The position numbers were made by a program, and so were the translations under genes. Below the pieces are notes generated by a model, which had not been told where the DNA came from, did no database searches, and saw nothing but the letters and a program-made list of their open reading frames with translations. Of a stretch of DNA of 64,000 nucleotides, positions 1 to 10,188 are shown piece after piece (positions within the stretch are counted from its first letter, which is position 1; the number at the start of each line of letters is the position of its first letter). Origin of the DNA: Liopterus haemorrhoidalis (Eukaryota; Arthropoda; Insecta; Coleoptera; Dytiscidae). The stretch is from NCBI GenBank assembly GCA_963971575.1, contig OZ020616.1, forward strand, positions 6,034,924 through 6,098,923, in the 5' to 3' direction.

Positions 1-367
1 GCTTTAATATAGCCAGCATCCTTCCTTCTGCGTCAGTAATTCTAGTGGCAACCGCAGACCCACCTCCTGTTTTAAATTGTTCGAGGCGGTTGCGACTAAC
101 ATTCTGACGCAGTTTTTTCTTTAAATTTTTGTAGTAGTTGGACAGCTGCTGTGGCGTCCGCTTCTCTCCAACTAATCCAGCGAATTCTTCGGAAATCTTT
201 CCCCATGCTTCATTTTTTTCTTTAACTGTCACTGCATCAGTATTTTTGTTCTCTATTTTATTTGCAAATTTTTGCATAATATCAACTAATATTTCCTTTT
301 CCCTCTCAGAAAAATTTTTCGATCTAAATCTTTTATCATTTGTTGCGTCTTCATTTAAATTATTCAT
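1..367 (-). CDS. Myb/SANT-like DNA-binding protein, N-terminal part (cut by window edge)
   Basis: An open frame of about 122 codons runs from an ATG at 365-367 to the window edge without a stop. The protein begins MNNLNEDATND and has a helix-rich domain at roughly residues 19-85 with FSEREKEILVDIM, then RTPQQLSNYYKNLKKKLRQN. This is the pattern of the Myb/SANT-like (Myb_DNA-bind_4/5, MSANTD) family, which includes the accessory DNA-binding protein of PIF/Harbinger transposons and domesticated regulators. It is likely a DNA-binding protein. No DDE nuclease of a Harbinger element is visible in the window, so host gene and transposon ORF cannot be separated. The opposite-strand ORF at 138-377 is a shadow. 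The start is chosen because it is the first ATG before the conserved domain. Confidence 0.7.
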   Translation of the reverse strand, partial: MNNLNEDATNDKRFRSKNFSEREKEILVDIMQKFANKIENKNTDAVTVKEKNEAWGKISEEFAGLVGEKRTPQQLSNYYKNLKKKLRQNVSRNRLEQFKTGGGSAVATRITDAEGRMLAILK

Positions 368-825
368 TTTCAACTAAAAGAAATCAACATTCATATTACA
401 TAAAACAATTTACTTTATTAGTAGTTATACATATAATTATATACTTACTGTTTTTCTTTTTATACTATGTTTTTATATCTCTATCTTTTCTTAACTAATT
501 AGGTACTTTTTCACTTTGTGACCAACTGTCAAATGATGTTTATAACCACAAAATATTTATAACCTAACAATTTAAGGTGCATTCACCATAACTTTGACAC
601 TATTCTGAGTTAACTTAACTTCTTGTGTGAAATGCCTTTAGCAACACAATGAAATTTTAACTCAAGTTAAACAATAATCTAGATTAGATATAACTCAGGT
701 TAAGGAAATTTAACTCTGACGTTAGCAATCGGGCATAAGTCTTTTTATTTTACGTTAATGGCCTTTGCTACTAAAGCAATTAGCCAGAACAATTCTAATT
801 TTACATGGTGAAAATTTCATGCTTG
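368..825. other. AT-rich sequence with no recognised gene
   Basis: There is no coding signal. Several short inverted motifs of the CTGAGTTAAC/TAACTCAG type lie between 610 and 710 and may be remains of a MITE. It also is the 5' flank of the Myb/SANT-like gene, but no promoter motif is convincing. Confidence 0.4.
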
Positions 826-827
826 AA

Positions 828-895
828 CAGGATGCGAACCCCAGAGTTTAGCAACGTAGGCACGTGTGTTACCATACCCTACGCCGGTCGGTTTT
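828..895 (-). repeat. tRNA-like SINE head (GCCGACCGG family), degenerate
   Basis: Read on the minus strand, the stretch starts with CCGACCGGCGTAGGG, has the A-box-like part TGGTAACACACG and a decayed B box (GGTTCGCATCC). The same head occurs at 53,120-53,195 and, complete, at 59,381-59,525, so this is a 5' fragment of one SINE family and not a tRNA gene. Confidence 0.6.
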
Positions 896-905
896 TTTAC
901 GTCTT

Positions 906-1560
906 ATGAGAGACCCAAAATATAATCGTCTCCATTTTTATTGCGAGGAAAAAAAAAGAACTAAACTATTGTTGTAGGGATGGCGAGTGGTATGGCTCGT
1001 ATGGCCAAATGGTGCGTCCGCACCGGCTAGATGTTTGGCCGGTCAACTCGAAGGACCAGTGCCCTTTTGGATGATCGCCAGGCACAGAGCGAATGGACTG
1101 GATGGATGGAAGGATCGGTACTGATGGTTGATCTTGGTGCATCGCAGCTACTACTAGGATGTTCCAATTTGTTGTTTGATGTCTGCCTAGCAATAAATGT
1201 CACGAGGAGACGTGACGACTGTTCAGCGCTTCTAAAAGGATAAAGATTAGATGCTGCATAGAGACTTATAGCTAATGCTTATCTGTATTGAGGCTGAAGT
1301 GAAGAGCAAAGAACTACTGAGGTGCTAGGACCTTTTTAAAATACACTCCGAAGACCGGAGATTATATGCGGTGTTGTGATCTTTTATTAGATGAATAAAA
1401 ATACAAATATAGGTGCCAGGACCCGGTAAAAACTGTATGTATATATATATATTTTAAGTTTTTGGCCGTTAGTCTTTCGATCATTTTAACCAGCTTCGAC
1501 AATTTTATTTATTATTTGATACAATTTAACCTTAAAACTACAATTACAAACACAACATAC
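906..1560. other. Unassigned stretch, partly GC-richer
   Basis: The segment 965-1250 is richer in GC than its surroundings and is open in both directions for about 70 codons, but neither product resembles a known family. The motif AGGTGCYAGGACC occurs twice (near 1318 and 1410). A short TA run lies near 1440-1452. I see no supported gene. Confidence 0.35.
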
Positions 1561-1561
1561 A

Positions 1562-1655
1562 TGCCATTACCGGGATTCGAACCCGAGCCACCCTGGTCTA
1601 ACAGTCAGCGCCCCATCTACACTAACCGTTACACCATAGTGACCGGCGTATATAA
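1562..1655 (-). repeat. tRNA-derived SINE head
   Basis: On the minus strand the A-box-like GTGTAACGGTTAGTGTAG and a good B box GGTTCGAATCCCGGTAA are at tRNA spacing, but no tRNA acceptor stem pairs. It is best read as the Pol III promoter part of a SINE. Confidence 0.6.
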
Positions 1656-1867
1656 ATTTAAAAATTGCCAGAACAGCACATCTGTCAAATATATTTATTA
1701 GAACACTACATGACAATATTAAACAATAATAACAAATGAATCACTTAGCCCGCTGCAACATTGCGCAGTAAAGCCACAAGATGTCTGTGTCCGTTGTCCA
1801 AACATTTGTAATTTTACTGATTTTTGTAAGCGATAACGTTCATATATACTCTTTATTTCCCCCTAGG

Positions 1868-2720
1868 CCTTGCAGCGTTTATGGCATTACTACAAAAATA
1901 TAAAAATAAAATTAAACATTACAGTTTGAATATTATTACAATACTTTTTATTTCATTTCTTTGTTCTTCCTCCAGTGTCTCTCTCTTTCTTCCTATTCTC
2001 ATTCTGGCTTCCCTCTCCGATCTCTTTCCTTATTTCTTCCAATTCTCTGGCCCATATTTCCCCCTTATCTTCCTCACTCATCGGTTCGTTTATCTCTTCC
2101 TCCCAGACTACCATCTCTCTGCATCTCTTCACTAAATGTTCTATGGTTTCCTGTTCTTCCGTAAACATTCTATAGAGCTTGTTTCTGGCTTTGCCCAGTA
2201 TCTATTGTTCCGTTATTCCTTGCTGCATCTTAACCTCGCTATCCTTCTGGTTACTCCTGATTTTCTTCTTTTCCCCAGAACCGTAACTAGCTTCTTCTGG
2301 GCCCTGTGCATGATTACTCAAAGAGGTTATCCACAGTCTGACTTGGCCTCCCTTTGACTATTTTTCGGACCCCCTTTCGACTTGGACCCTGTACCTGTGC
2401 ACCTGTTGCTCCTGCTTAGTTACGGCACTGCTTTTCTCCTTCTTGTATCTTGGCATTTCGATCATTCGTATCTCTTTATATCTTTTGATACTCCGCGATT
2501 TGTCTATTCTGTCCTGCTCATGTACCTCCTTATCTCTCCTTCTTAATTATTCTACTATATCTGTTCTTCCGATTCCCTTTCTATTTGCTTCTCTTATGTC
2601 CATTCGACACCTTCAAATGAACTATTTTCTTGTCTCTCCCCATGACGACAATTTGTTTTTTTGTACTTTGGATGAGGTTCATATTAAAAATTGTATTCCA
2701 ATGGACCATGAGTAAATAAA
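1868..2720 (-). pseudogene. R1/Jockey-like non-LTR retrotransposon, 3' part of ORF2
   Basis: Minus-strand frames read ETIEHLVKRC followed by an acidic and Lys/Glu-rich tail, matching the C-terminal Cys/His segment of an insect non-LTR retrotransposon ORF2. A second copy of the same family lies at 44,468-45,158 on the plus strand (CRMCREDEESLEHLTKRC). Both end in the same 3' region, GCAAGGCCTAGGGG followed by AAATAAAGA, which here sits near 1,868. The frame is broken several times upstream of the Cys cluster. The element is 5' truncated and has no reverse transcriptase core. Its purine-skewed strand explains the many overlapping open frames here. Confidence 0.7.
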
Positions 2721-2739
2721 TGTTTTGAAACACTTCTCC

Positions 2740-3340
2740 ATGTGAAATTTTCTATTCAATTTAATTAAAATGAAACTCATACATCGGACATGTGTGTAGG
2801 TTGGTTGGTTGCGAAGATTGTCCAGTGCAGTGTGAATTTATTAAGATAAAGATATTGTTTAAATAAATTAGAGTATATGATAAATGAAGGGAGTGGGCTG
2901 CTATACGCCAGATCTTGACAGGAAATGCACAAGCCTTGTTAGACGGTTCAATTATGATTTGCTTCAATTGCTATCTACCAGAATATAGGGCGTAGATACT
3001 TAACTTTTGCCTTTCAGAAATAATTAATTTCTGTTTGTTTTTAGAAACATGAGTGAGTTTTCTCTAATTTTATTGGCTGTTAGTTTTAATAGCAGTGTAT
3101 GGAAAAAGTTTACTAAAGCCCCTGCCTAGCGATGAAGAACAAATTACAAAATTAAAACTGCATGTACAAGGGCATTTTAATAAGGGTAATTATATTCGAA
3201 AATACAAGAGCGCTACAAAAACTAAATCAATTATTGTAATCGTGTAATTTAAATTACCATTTTTAACATTTGGCACGAAATTTTTTTTCAGCTGCGTTAT
3301 TTAGTTTGAGTTGGACAGTCATTTGACAACTTTTGGATTT
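2740..3340. other. Intergenic, no recognised feature
   Basis: AT-rich sequence upstream of the mariner fragment. No mariner 5' TIR is found here, which indicates that the mariner downstream is truncated at its 5' end. Confidence 0.4.
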
Positions 3341-3582
3341 TTACAAAAATTAATAAAATCGAATATTGTGCAGTGATTAGATACTTGTTTTGAAAACGAA
3401 CATTGAGATCAACACCGAATTGAGCGATGTTTATGGGTACTCTGCACCTTCGATATCAACAATTAAATAATGGACAACTGAATTTAAACGCGGTCGTAAG
3501 AGCATTTTTGATGATGAGCGTCCAAGATGTCCAAAAGAGGTCACCACGCCAGAAATGGTCGATAATATCCATGGCCTGATAA

Positions 3583-4626
3583 CACTATGCAACAAATTAA
3601 GACTTTTTTTTTTTTTCACTGGGTTTACAGTATGTAATTATGATTCCCCACCTTAAAATCAATTGAGGTTTATAAATAAAATTGTCACATCACGTCAGGT
3701 TCCATAGAGAAAAGCATTTATTGATTTTTTTAAAATTATATAAATTAGCGACACAAAACTTTATTTTTTATTAAAAAACTTATATTTTTTTGTGCGATTG
3801 GCTTTCCTCTTGTAGTCAGTTATCACGGTATCCCTCGGAAGGCACCAACAGTAGTCTGCAAGCAGGGCTGGTTCCCATCTACCAGTCTGTAAAAGATTCC
3901 ACTGTTTTATCTGGATCCTAATATTTCTTTGGTCAAATCTAAATCTCTGATAAGTTCGTTTAGTTCTGATTGACTAATCAAATGTGGTTCTGTAATAGTA
4001 GTTGGATCTTGAAATACCTCATCACTAGAAGGTCCGGGAACGTTATCTTCTTCCATAGAACTCGATGAACTTGAAAATCGTTTTGGTACTGGAATGTCTG
4101 GAGAATGGGGTAGCGGCATTGATACTGATACTGAATGTTTTGATTTTTTAGAAAAAACATTTTTCAAACAGAAATAACAGTCGTCTATGTGGTTCTTGGG
4201 TTCACGCCACTGTATTGGTACACCAAAAGGCATCACTTTTATAGTACCGTTGTACCAACCCGTCAAATATTTATAATATTTTAAACAGCACACTTGGGCA
4301 CCCATGATTTGTCTTGATTTTTAATTACACTCTTAAAATAAGCTTGATAACACTTCTCAAGCAATGGAGAAATTGGCTTTTTTTCACTTTTAGGAGTAAA
4401 TTGACCACAAACATAACAAAATAAGTTAGGAGAATTAACACAAACGCGCGGCATTTGTAGATTTATAACTAATCGAAATATTTTGATATCAAGAATAAAC
4501 AAATTAATATTTTACTTATCTATGTTTTGAGACGTGATATCTAAATATAAATTTGTTTTTTTTTTGCTTACTAGGTATACGAATTACTATTCGATATATT
4601 GGTGAATTTTTTAGTGTTGCATAGTG
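3583..4626. mobile_element. 1,044-bp DNA element with 3-bp TSD, inserted in mariner
   Basis: The ends are inverted copies of CACTATGCAACA and the flanks are a direct TAA (3580-3582 and 4627-4629). Removing the segment restores a continuous mariner. A 3-bp TAA duplication is typical of PIF/Harbinger elements, but the internal gene is not a Harbinger nuclease. The element holds a single minus-strand gene at 3907-4454. Confidence 0.8.
3907..4454 (-). pseudogene. Cys-rich protein with CYVC and CYFC pairs, family of unknown function, frameshifted
   Basis: From the ATG at 4452-4454 the protein begins MPRVCVNSPNLFCYVCGQFT, continues to DKSWVPKC, shifts frame at about 4280-4300, and resumes with LTGWYNGTIKVMPFGVPIQW, then REPKNHIDDCYFC. 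It ends with PHSPDIPVPK, an acidic Ser-rich linker and SQSELNELIRDLDLTKEILG. From memory, proteins with this order (FCYVCG, DKSWxP, FGxPxxWREPxxHxxDCYFC, SQxELNxLIRDLxL) are a widespread uncharacterised arthropod and cnidarian family, often in many copies. The paired cysteines suggest zinc binding. The product is about 180 residues if the single frameshift is ignored. Being alone between TIRs, it is either a transposon accessory ORF or a captured gene piece. Confidence 0.65.
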
Positions 4627-5474
4627 TAATCAACGATTGACGAGTGACTAAGCGCGAGAGAGCTGAGGCTGCGGGTATCTCAACCTAACGAGTGCTCAAC
4701 ATTTTGCATGAATATTTGGGAATAAGGTAGCTCTCTGCCAGATGGGTGCTGCATTTGCTCTCAGTTGACACTATACGCGCTCGTCTGACCATTTCAAAGG
4801 AATGTTTGGCAATGTTCAACCGTGATAAGAAGGACTTTCGCGCCGTTTAGTAACCGTGGACGAAACATGGGTCCATCACAACGCACCAGACACCAAGGCA
4901 CAGTCGAAACAGTGGACTACTCCTGGCGAATCGAAGCCAAAGAAGGCCAAGGTGGGTCTGTCGGCCAACAAAGTAATGGCCATAGTGTTTTGGGATTTGC
5001 ACGATATCACTCACATTGACTATCTGGAAAAGGGCAAAACGATCACGGACGTGTATTATGCAGAACTATTGGACCGATTCGACGCAGATTTGAAGCGAAA
5101 GTGGCCGCATTTGGCGAAAAAGTGCTGTTCCACTAGGACACCACACCAATCCAGAAGTACGCAGTCACAATGGCAAAACTATGGAGTTTTGCTCCCTTTA
5201 AACGGACCAATTCGCCAGATTTGGCCCCAATGACTCATATTTATTTCGGAACTTCAAGAAATGGCTCGGTGGTAAGAGATTTGGGTCGAATGAGGAGGTC
5301 ATAGTTGAAACAGAGTCCTATTTTGATGGCTTCGAGAAATCGTATTATTCGAAGGGCATCGAAAAATTGGAGAATCGTTGGACGAACTGTATAGTTCTAA
5401 AACAAGACTAATTTTGCCGAAAAAGTTGTTTTTTTTTTGCCTAGGCCGTTTACTTTTCAACCGCCCCTCATATA

Positions 5475-6666
5475 CACTACCGCTCAAAAGTTTGGAAGCA
5501 GTTAATTTTTTTTCGAAAAATTTAAAATAATGTCAATATATATTGATGAAATCGATTTTTATGATATATTTTCTTAATTTTTAACAAGTCAATATACTTT
5601 TATATGTTTTTAATCGAATTTGTACGATATAACTACTTTTATTTATGTTTAAAGATAATGGACGCTCTGCAAAAGGGGTTCATTATACATTAAAAAGGCA
5701 ACAAGAAACCAACAGTAATCAAGACAGGAAACGTAGTGGGAGACCCAAAATTACAACAAAAGCCTAAGATCAATTTATAAAAGTAACATCAAAGCGAAAT
5801 CGTCGTTTAATAGCCTCCCAAATTGCAGCGAAATTAAATGAAATTCGTCCAAGTAAAGTGACAGTTTCAACAAATAATGACTGTACTCTGCCGGTCTCCG
5901 AGGATGTGTAGCAGCTAAAAAACCGAAATTAACAAAACAACATAAGAAAAACAGGTTGGTTTGGGCTAAAACTAATAGAGATTGGACACTTAAGAATGGA
6001 AAAATGTACTCTGGACGGACGAATCCTAATTTCAATTTTTCAGTTCTAACAGAAGAGTATTTGTCCGACGATATAAGAACGAAAGGTCTTTGCCAGAGTG
6101 TACAGTGCCAACAATTAAACATGGTGGAGGTAACGTAATGGTTTGGGGATGTTTCGGGAATAATAAGCCAGGAAAATTAGTAAAAATAGATGGCAAACTT
6201 AACAAAAAAGGATATTTATAAATTTTGCAGGATCATGCTTTGCCTTCTGGAAATGAAATTATTGGACCAAATTTCATATTTCAACAGGATAATGATCCGA
6301 AACATACATCAAAATTGTGTATGTTCTATTTGAATGAGAAAAAACAAGAAAAACTTATAGAAATTATGGTATGGCCATCCCAATCACCTGATTTGTCACC
6401 AATTGAGCTAGTTTGGGACGAGTTGGCTAGAAGAGTTAAAAGTAGATCTCCAAGTAGTGCTACACAGATGTGGGAGTATCTGCATACAGAATGGTACTCA
6501 TTAGATAGCGAATATTTTGCAAAATTAATAAATAGAATGCCCCAAATTTGCCCAGCTGTAATTAAAAATAAAGGTGGACAATTTGATGAATCAAAAATAT
6601 AAATAAAGCTTTTGTGTAATTAAGACAATATTGACAGATTATAGTCAAAACTTTTGAGCGGTAGTG
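5475..6666 (+). mobile_element. Tc1-like element, near complete, 1,192 bp
   Basis: Both ends carry CACTACCGCTCAAAAGTTT in inverted orientation, flanked by TA on each side (5473-5474, 6667-6668). The left end abuts the 3' end of the mariner copy. The length is what is expected for a Tc1 element of about 1.2-1.6 kb with a slightly deleted body. Confidence 0.9.
5645..6602 (+). pseudogene. Tc1-type transposase pseudogene
   Basis: Successive frames give an N-terminal piece ending in SGRPKITTKA, a central degraded part (VMVWGCF near 6135), and a long intact C-terminal part (6225-6602) with FQQDNDPKHTSKL around the second catalytic Asp and WPSQSPDLSPIELVWDELAR around the catalytic Glu. I count 38 residues between that Asp and Glu, more than the 34 of canonical Tc1. 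A stop near 5766 and several frameshifts between 5880 and 6220 make it inactive. Confidence 0.85.
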
Positions 6667-6668
6667 TA

Positions 6669-7189
6669 TATACACAGTAGTTGTTTTTATTGCACTGATT
6701 TATGTTTTTCTTCCATCCAGGGCTTGCATCATCCCATCGTTGATAAACTAGTGCGTAACGCCTCAGGCTATAAACACCATTTCATTCATCAGGAATTTAT
6801 CAATCTAAGGTTGTATTTGAAAAATGAAATGTTGAAAAATTGTTCCATATTCCACATCCATTTTGAAACATTCTAGATTGAAGATATGTCTAGAATGTGT
6901 GCACTGGTGACAAGCTTCAGACATCAACACACACAGATGCACGGATATCAATAAAATAAATGATGCATTCACTCAAAAGATCCGATAACTAAAGCATAAT
7001 GTGTTACCTTAACTGGTACACAAGACTAAATATCACTGAAAATAATCTTGAAAAAACTGTCGAAATTTTTTGTACCATTACATGTTATCAGATGTAGAAA
7101 ATTTTTTGTTTAAGTTAGATTTGTGGTGTATTGTGGCTAGTGGGTGCTGTTTTTAATTGGTGTCTTTTAGCACGAATTTAGCCTAAAAT
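6669..7189. other. No recognised gene; one acceptor-like site
   Basis: A stretch at 6700-6876 is open for 50 codons after a splice-acceptor-like TTTTTCTTCCATCCAG, but the product resembles nothing known and no partner exon is seen. The rest is AT-rich. Confidence 0.3.
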
Positions 7190-7755
7190 ATGTAAAAGTT
7201 CTTTTACCCAAAGGGGTTAAACTAAAAATCTGAAAAAATTATAGGTAATGTATATTGATCTGAGCCGGAAACGTTCGAGGTGAATTTTTGATCAGATTGT
7301 GTTTTTGAAAAATATGGCAGTTTTTGTGTTTTAACAAAATTAATTATTTTTTTAAATTCATGGTTAAATTATGCCTAATAATGTTATGGATTTTTTTGTA
7401 TTTATATCTAAGATAGTGCGTGTATTTTTTTGAATTAAATATATTAAAAAAATAATATATTTTTTTAATAGTTGCGAACTGAGTAAAATCCTTTCTTATT
7501 AATCTAATGAAGACTTGATTATGAAGCAAATGCAGATTAAAACGCTGGGATATTTGGTAAAATGTTTAAATTTTGTTTAAAGAAATTAATGCTCTTAGTT
7601 CTCAATGAACGAACGAAAGTGATTATCAAAAAAAAATATTTGATTTTGATGTGGTAAATATAGACATCCAGTTTTATGTTGGCTACTTACACTTATTAAA
7701 TACCTACAAAACCCTGAAATGTGTGAAAATACACACTTCACTTAATTTTTTTGTT
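7190..7755 (+). mobile_element. HINE-like family A' element, 5'-truncated
   Basis: The sequence parallels the minus strand of the copy at 28,254-29,488 over most of its length. It contains AACTAAAAATCTGAAAAAA and GATCAGATT motifs and ends with the 3' subterminal repeat (rc of GGGTTTTGTAGGTAT) at about 7700-7715 and the hairpin GTGTGAAAATACACAC near 7721-7736. The microsatellite 5' part is missing. Confidence 0.7.
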
Positions 7756-7934
7756 TTTTTTTATTACAATAAAAGAAAAAAACTTTAATTATTTCCTCCC
7801 AAATTTTATAAAAATCAAATATACTTTTTTATAATAACATATTACATACCAATGAAAAACAAAACATTTTTTTTAAAAATCTAGTAAACAAAAGAGGACA
7901 TTTATATTATATATACATGTACAATATAATATTA

Positions 7935-8444
7935 TATGTTTTGTTGATTTTTAAAATAAGTTTTTGAAAAACATAAAACATCAACATAATGATCAGAGAG
8001 ACCTACGCGTTTTTTTGGAACGATATTGCCAGTAATTGAAAAAACGCGTTTTGATTCTGTCGATGTCGGCTTTATAGTTAATAAGTAATCATATATGCCT
8101 TTCAAATCACGAGTCTTTCGGAGATTAGCCTCGTTGCAGAAAAAGGCCGATGTAAAATAAATAAATAAATAAAGTACAAGTCTTCGTTCTTGTCGAGAAA
8201 GTTTCAGTTCTTTTTGAATAGATAATATTTTGTCGGGTTTTATTTCTTCCCTAGTTTTATGGGATGCAATTTTCGATTTTTCCAAAGCATGCTTTAATGA
8301 AGATTCATTAGCAGTAGATGAAGAAGTTTCATGTTCATCATTTACATTTACTTCTATTAAATTGCTAGATTCACTCGGTTCCGAATGCAATTCTGTATCA
8401 TCAGAAATATAATACTTAGCCAAATTCATCCAAGTATTGTGCAA
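7935..8444 (-). pseudogene. hAT transposase C-terminal (dimerisation) region with inserted SINE tail
   Basis: The minus-strand frame of 170 codons carries an acidic Ser-rich part, then TRDLKGIYDYLLTIKPTSTE, SKRVFSITGNIVPKKRVGLS and VDVLCFSKTYF. This is the hAT C-terminal dimerisation domain (PTSxxSERxFSxAGxI). The window shows only the C-terminal fifth of a transposase. Residues encoded by 8122-8175 (around LYLFIYFTSAFFCNEANL) do not belong to hAT: they are the 3' tail of the SINE found in full at 11,599-11,841, inserted without breaking the frame. No TIRs are found for this copy. Confidence 0.8.
8122..8175 (+). repeat. SINE 3' tail fragment
   Basis: ATTAGCCTCGTTGCAGAAA followed by AGGCCGATGTAAAAT and (AAAT)n matches the 3' end of the SINE at 11,599-11,841. 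The insertion is 5' truncated. Confidence 0.75.
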
Positions 8445-9014
8445 CGTGCATAATTCACGTATTTTTGTATCAAACTTCGTATGTAGTACAAATCTCGAAA
8501 ATTGCAGTCATTAGTAACTTGCAATTTGTTATGATACCTCGCTGGTGTGATATTCTCGCAGGGTACTCAAATTTAAACTGAAAATGCTATTAATTGTTTC
8601 AAATTAAATAGAAAAGAAAACTAAAGCTGCGTTCACAGTTCTTAAATTTACGACAGTATTGTCACTACATATTACATGCATGCCCCAACCTTTAATCGAA
8701 TTCGGAACCTTTATGACATAACAATAATAAGCTTGTAATTTACCATCAAGCTAAACCAGTCAGCTGTTAACCACACATTTTGTTTTTTCTTGTAAAGCTG
8801 CTTTCAGAGCTTTAAAATTAATAGACTATACGCTATGACTTGTGCACTGTTGATTGTTTGTCATATGGTAACGCGAGCAACCGTCCACAGCTCTAAATTT
8901 AATATAGTATGCTTTGTCGATTGCAACGCACTAACGTTGTTTTAATGAGACCGACATTGACAGACATTGCTTAATGAGACAGCTAAATTGATATTTGACA
9001 TACATATCGACTAT
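8445..9014. other. No gene; imperfect repeats of an AGCTGCKTTCA motif
   Basis: AAAGCTGCGTTCACAG (about 8625) and AAAGCTGCTTTCAGAG (about 8797) and CCACAGCTCTAAATTTA (about 8888) look like decayed MITE material. No TSD can be defined. Confidence 0.35.
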
Positions 9015-9692
9015 ATTATCAAAAAATCATATAAAATGCTTGGATTTATATCTAGAATCGGAAAGGACTTTAAATCCTATCTCTATATTTTTCTTTAGTA
9101 AGAAGTCAATTGGAATTTTGTACCGTATGTTGTTCTCCTCAATATCTTGTATATATTAAACGAATTGACAATATTCAAAAAAGATTTTTAAAAATATTAA
9201 ATTTTAGATTTCAAAATGTGAAACTCAATCTGTTATCTTTAGAAAACAGAAGAATTCTGCATGATTTAAGTTTTTGTTTTAAAATTTTCAACAGTATTAT
9301 TGATTGTCCAGATCTTCTAACTAAATTTAACTTCAAAATTCCAATTTACAATATTAGAATTAGTGAACATTTATCTTTGCCTTTTAGTAAAACTAATTCT
9401 GCCTATAATTCACCAATTAATCGCATTTCTTTACATGTAAATAGTTTAACTGAATATGATAACTTTCCTGATATTTTTTCCACCAGTTTTATTACCTTTA
9501 AGAATATCATTAGTATACTACACAATTTTAACTAAAACTTAAATAATATTCTGTATTATCTATGTTAAAATTATTCTACTGATAATTTAATTTTGTTTTT
9601 CTTTTACTTTTGATACTGTGTAAGTAACTTTGTATGTAAATTACTTTAGTGCCACACTTTTATTGGGCTTGTGCATGTTGTGTGGCCAAAAA

Positions 9693-9723
<31 letters not shown>

Positions 9724-9726
9724 ATA
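9015..9726 (+). pseudogene. Jockey/CR1-like LINE, 3' end with (AAAT)n tail
   Basis: The frame begins with KMLGFISRIGKDFK, shifts near 9095, and continues with EFCTVCCSPQYLVYIKRIDN, IQKRFLKILNFRF and LLSLENRRILHDLSFCFKIF, a pattern typical of the C-terminal part of non-LTR retrotransposon ORF2 after the reverse transcriptase. A stop follows at 9533-9535, then a 3' UTR and a perfect (AAAT)n tract at about 9690-9726. It is 5' truncated, as most LINE copies are. Confidence 0.8.
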
Positions 9727-10180
9727 GACATATAAACATATTAGTTAAAAAATACTGTCGCATATATTTTAACAAATTTCGGAAATCGTGAAATGAAAAA
9801 GAATTGCTGTAGTTGCGGTTATTATTTTATTATTAAAATTTAGTTAAAATCACGATCTCGCTGATGGCGGGTTCGTAATAAATCACAAATGTTTTTATTC
9901 CATCGTTAGTTGGTTTGAAAAAACATAGATCTTACTACATTTGTTACGCATTAATTTTCAGAGCTGGAAACGCTTTCGTTCAACGTTACAACTATCTCCT
10001 AATTTTATCCACAATGCATAGTCTTTATTCGACTAATTTAGGAGCTGCGAATGCAACTTAAGAATAAAAAAAAATCGTTCTTATAACTTACTCGTAAATG
10101 TTATTTATCCATTCGCAAAATTCGATCAGGCGTGTAAATTTTTCTAGGGTACATGTATTCATCTTACTATTAGTTAACTA
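9727..10180. other. No recognised feature
   Basis: AT-rich flank between the LINE tail and the hAT MITE. No ORF or repeat stands out. Confidence 0.4.
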
Positions 10181-10188
10181 GTCTAGTG

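Larger units (their letters stand above)
3395..5411 (+). pseudogene. mariner (DD34D) transposase pseudogene, interrupted by a 1-kb element
   Basis: The N-terminal half (3395-3579) reads SAPSISTIK, then EFKRGRKSIFDDERPRCPKE and TTPEMVDNIHGLI, the paired helix-turn-helix and linker of mariner transposases. The catalytic part resumes at about 4630 (ERAEAAGIS) and continues with VTVDETWVHH around the first Asp, QSKQWTTPGESKPKKAK, VMAIVFWD and DYLEKGKTITDVYY, then a frameshifted third-Asp region (PDLAPMTHIYF) and the C-terminus SYFDGFEKSYYSKGIEKLEN. Frameshifts and stops occur near 4660-4850, 5130 and 5210-5300. A 3' TIR-like end (GTTGAAAAGTAAACGGCC on the minus strand) lies at about 5445-5470. 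The two halves join almost exactly once the inserted element at 3583-4626 is ignored, so this was one copy. Confidence 0.85.

Noticed and set aside
966..1243. Overlapping ORFs of 70-75 codons
   Set aside because: No family match and a composition effect of a GC-richer patch.
6664..6876. Possible host exon after an acceptor-like site
   Set aside because: Only about 50 codons, no known homology and no second exon.
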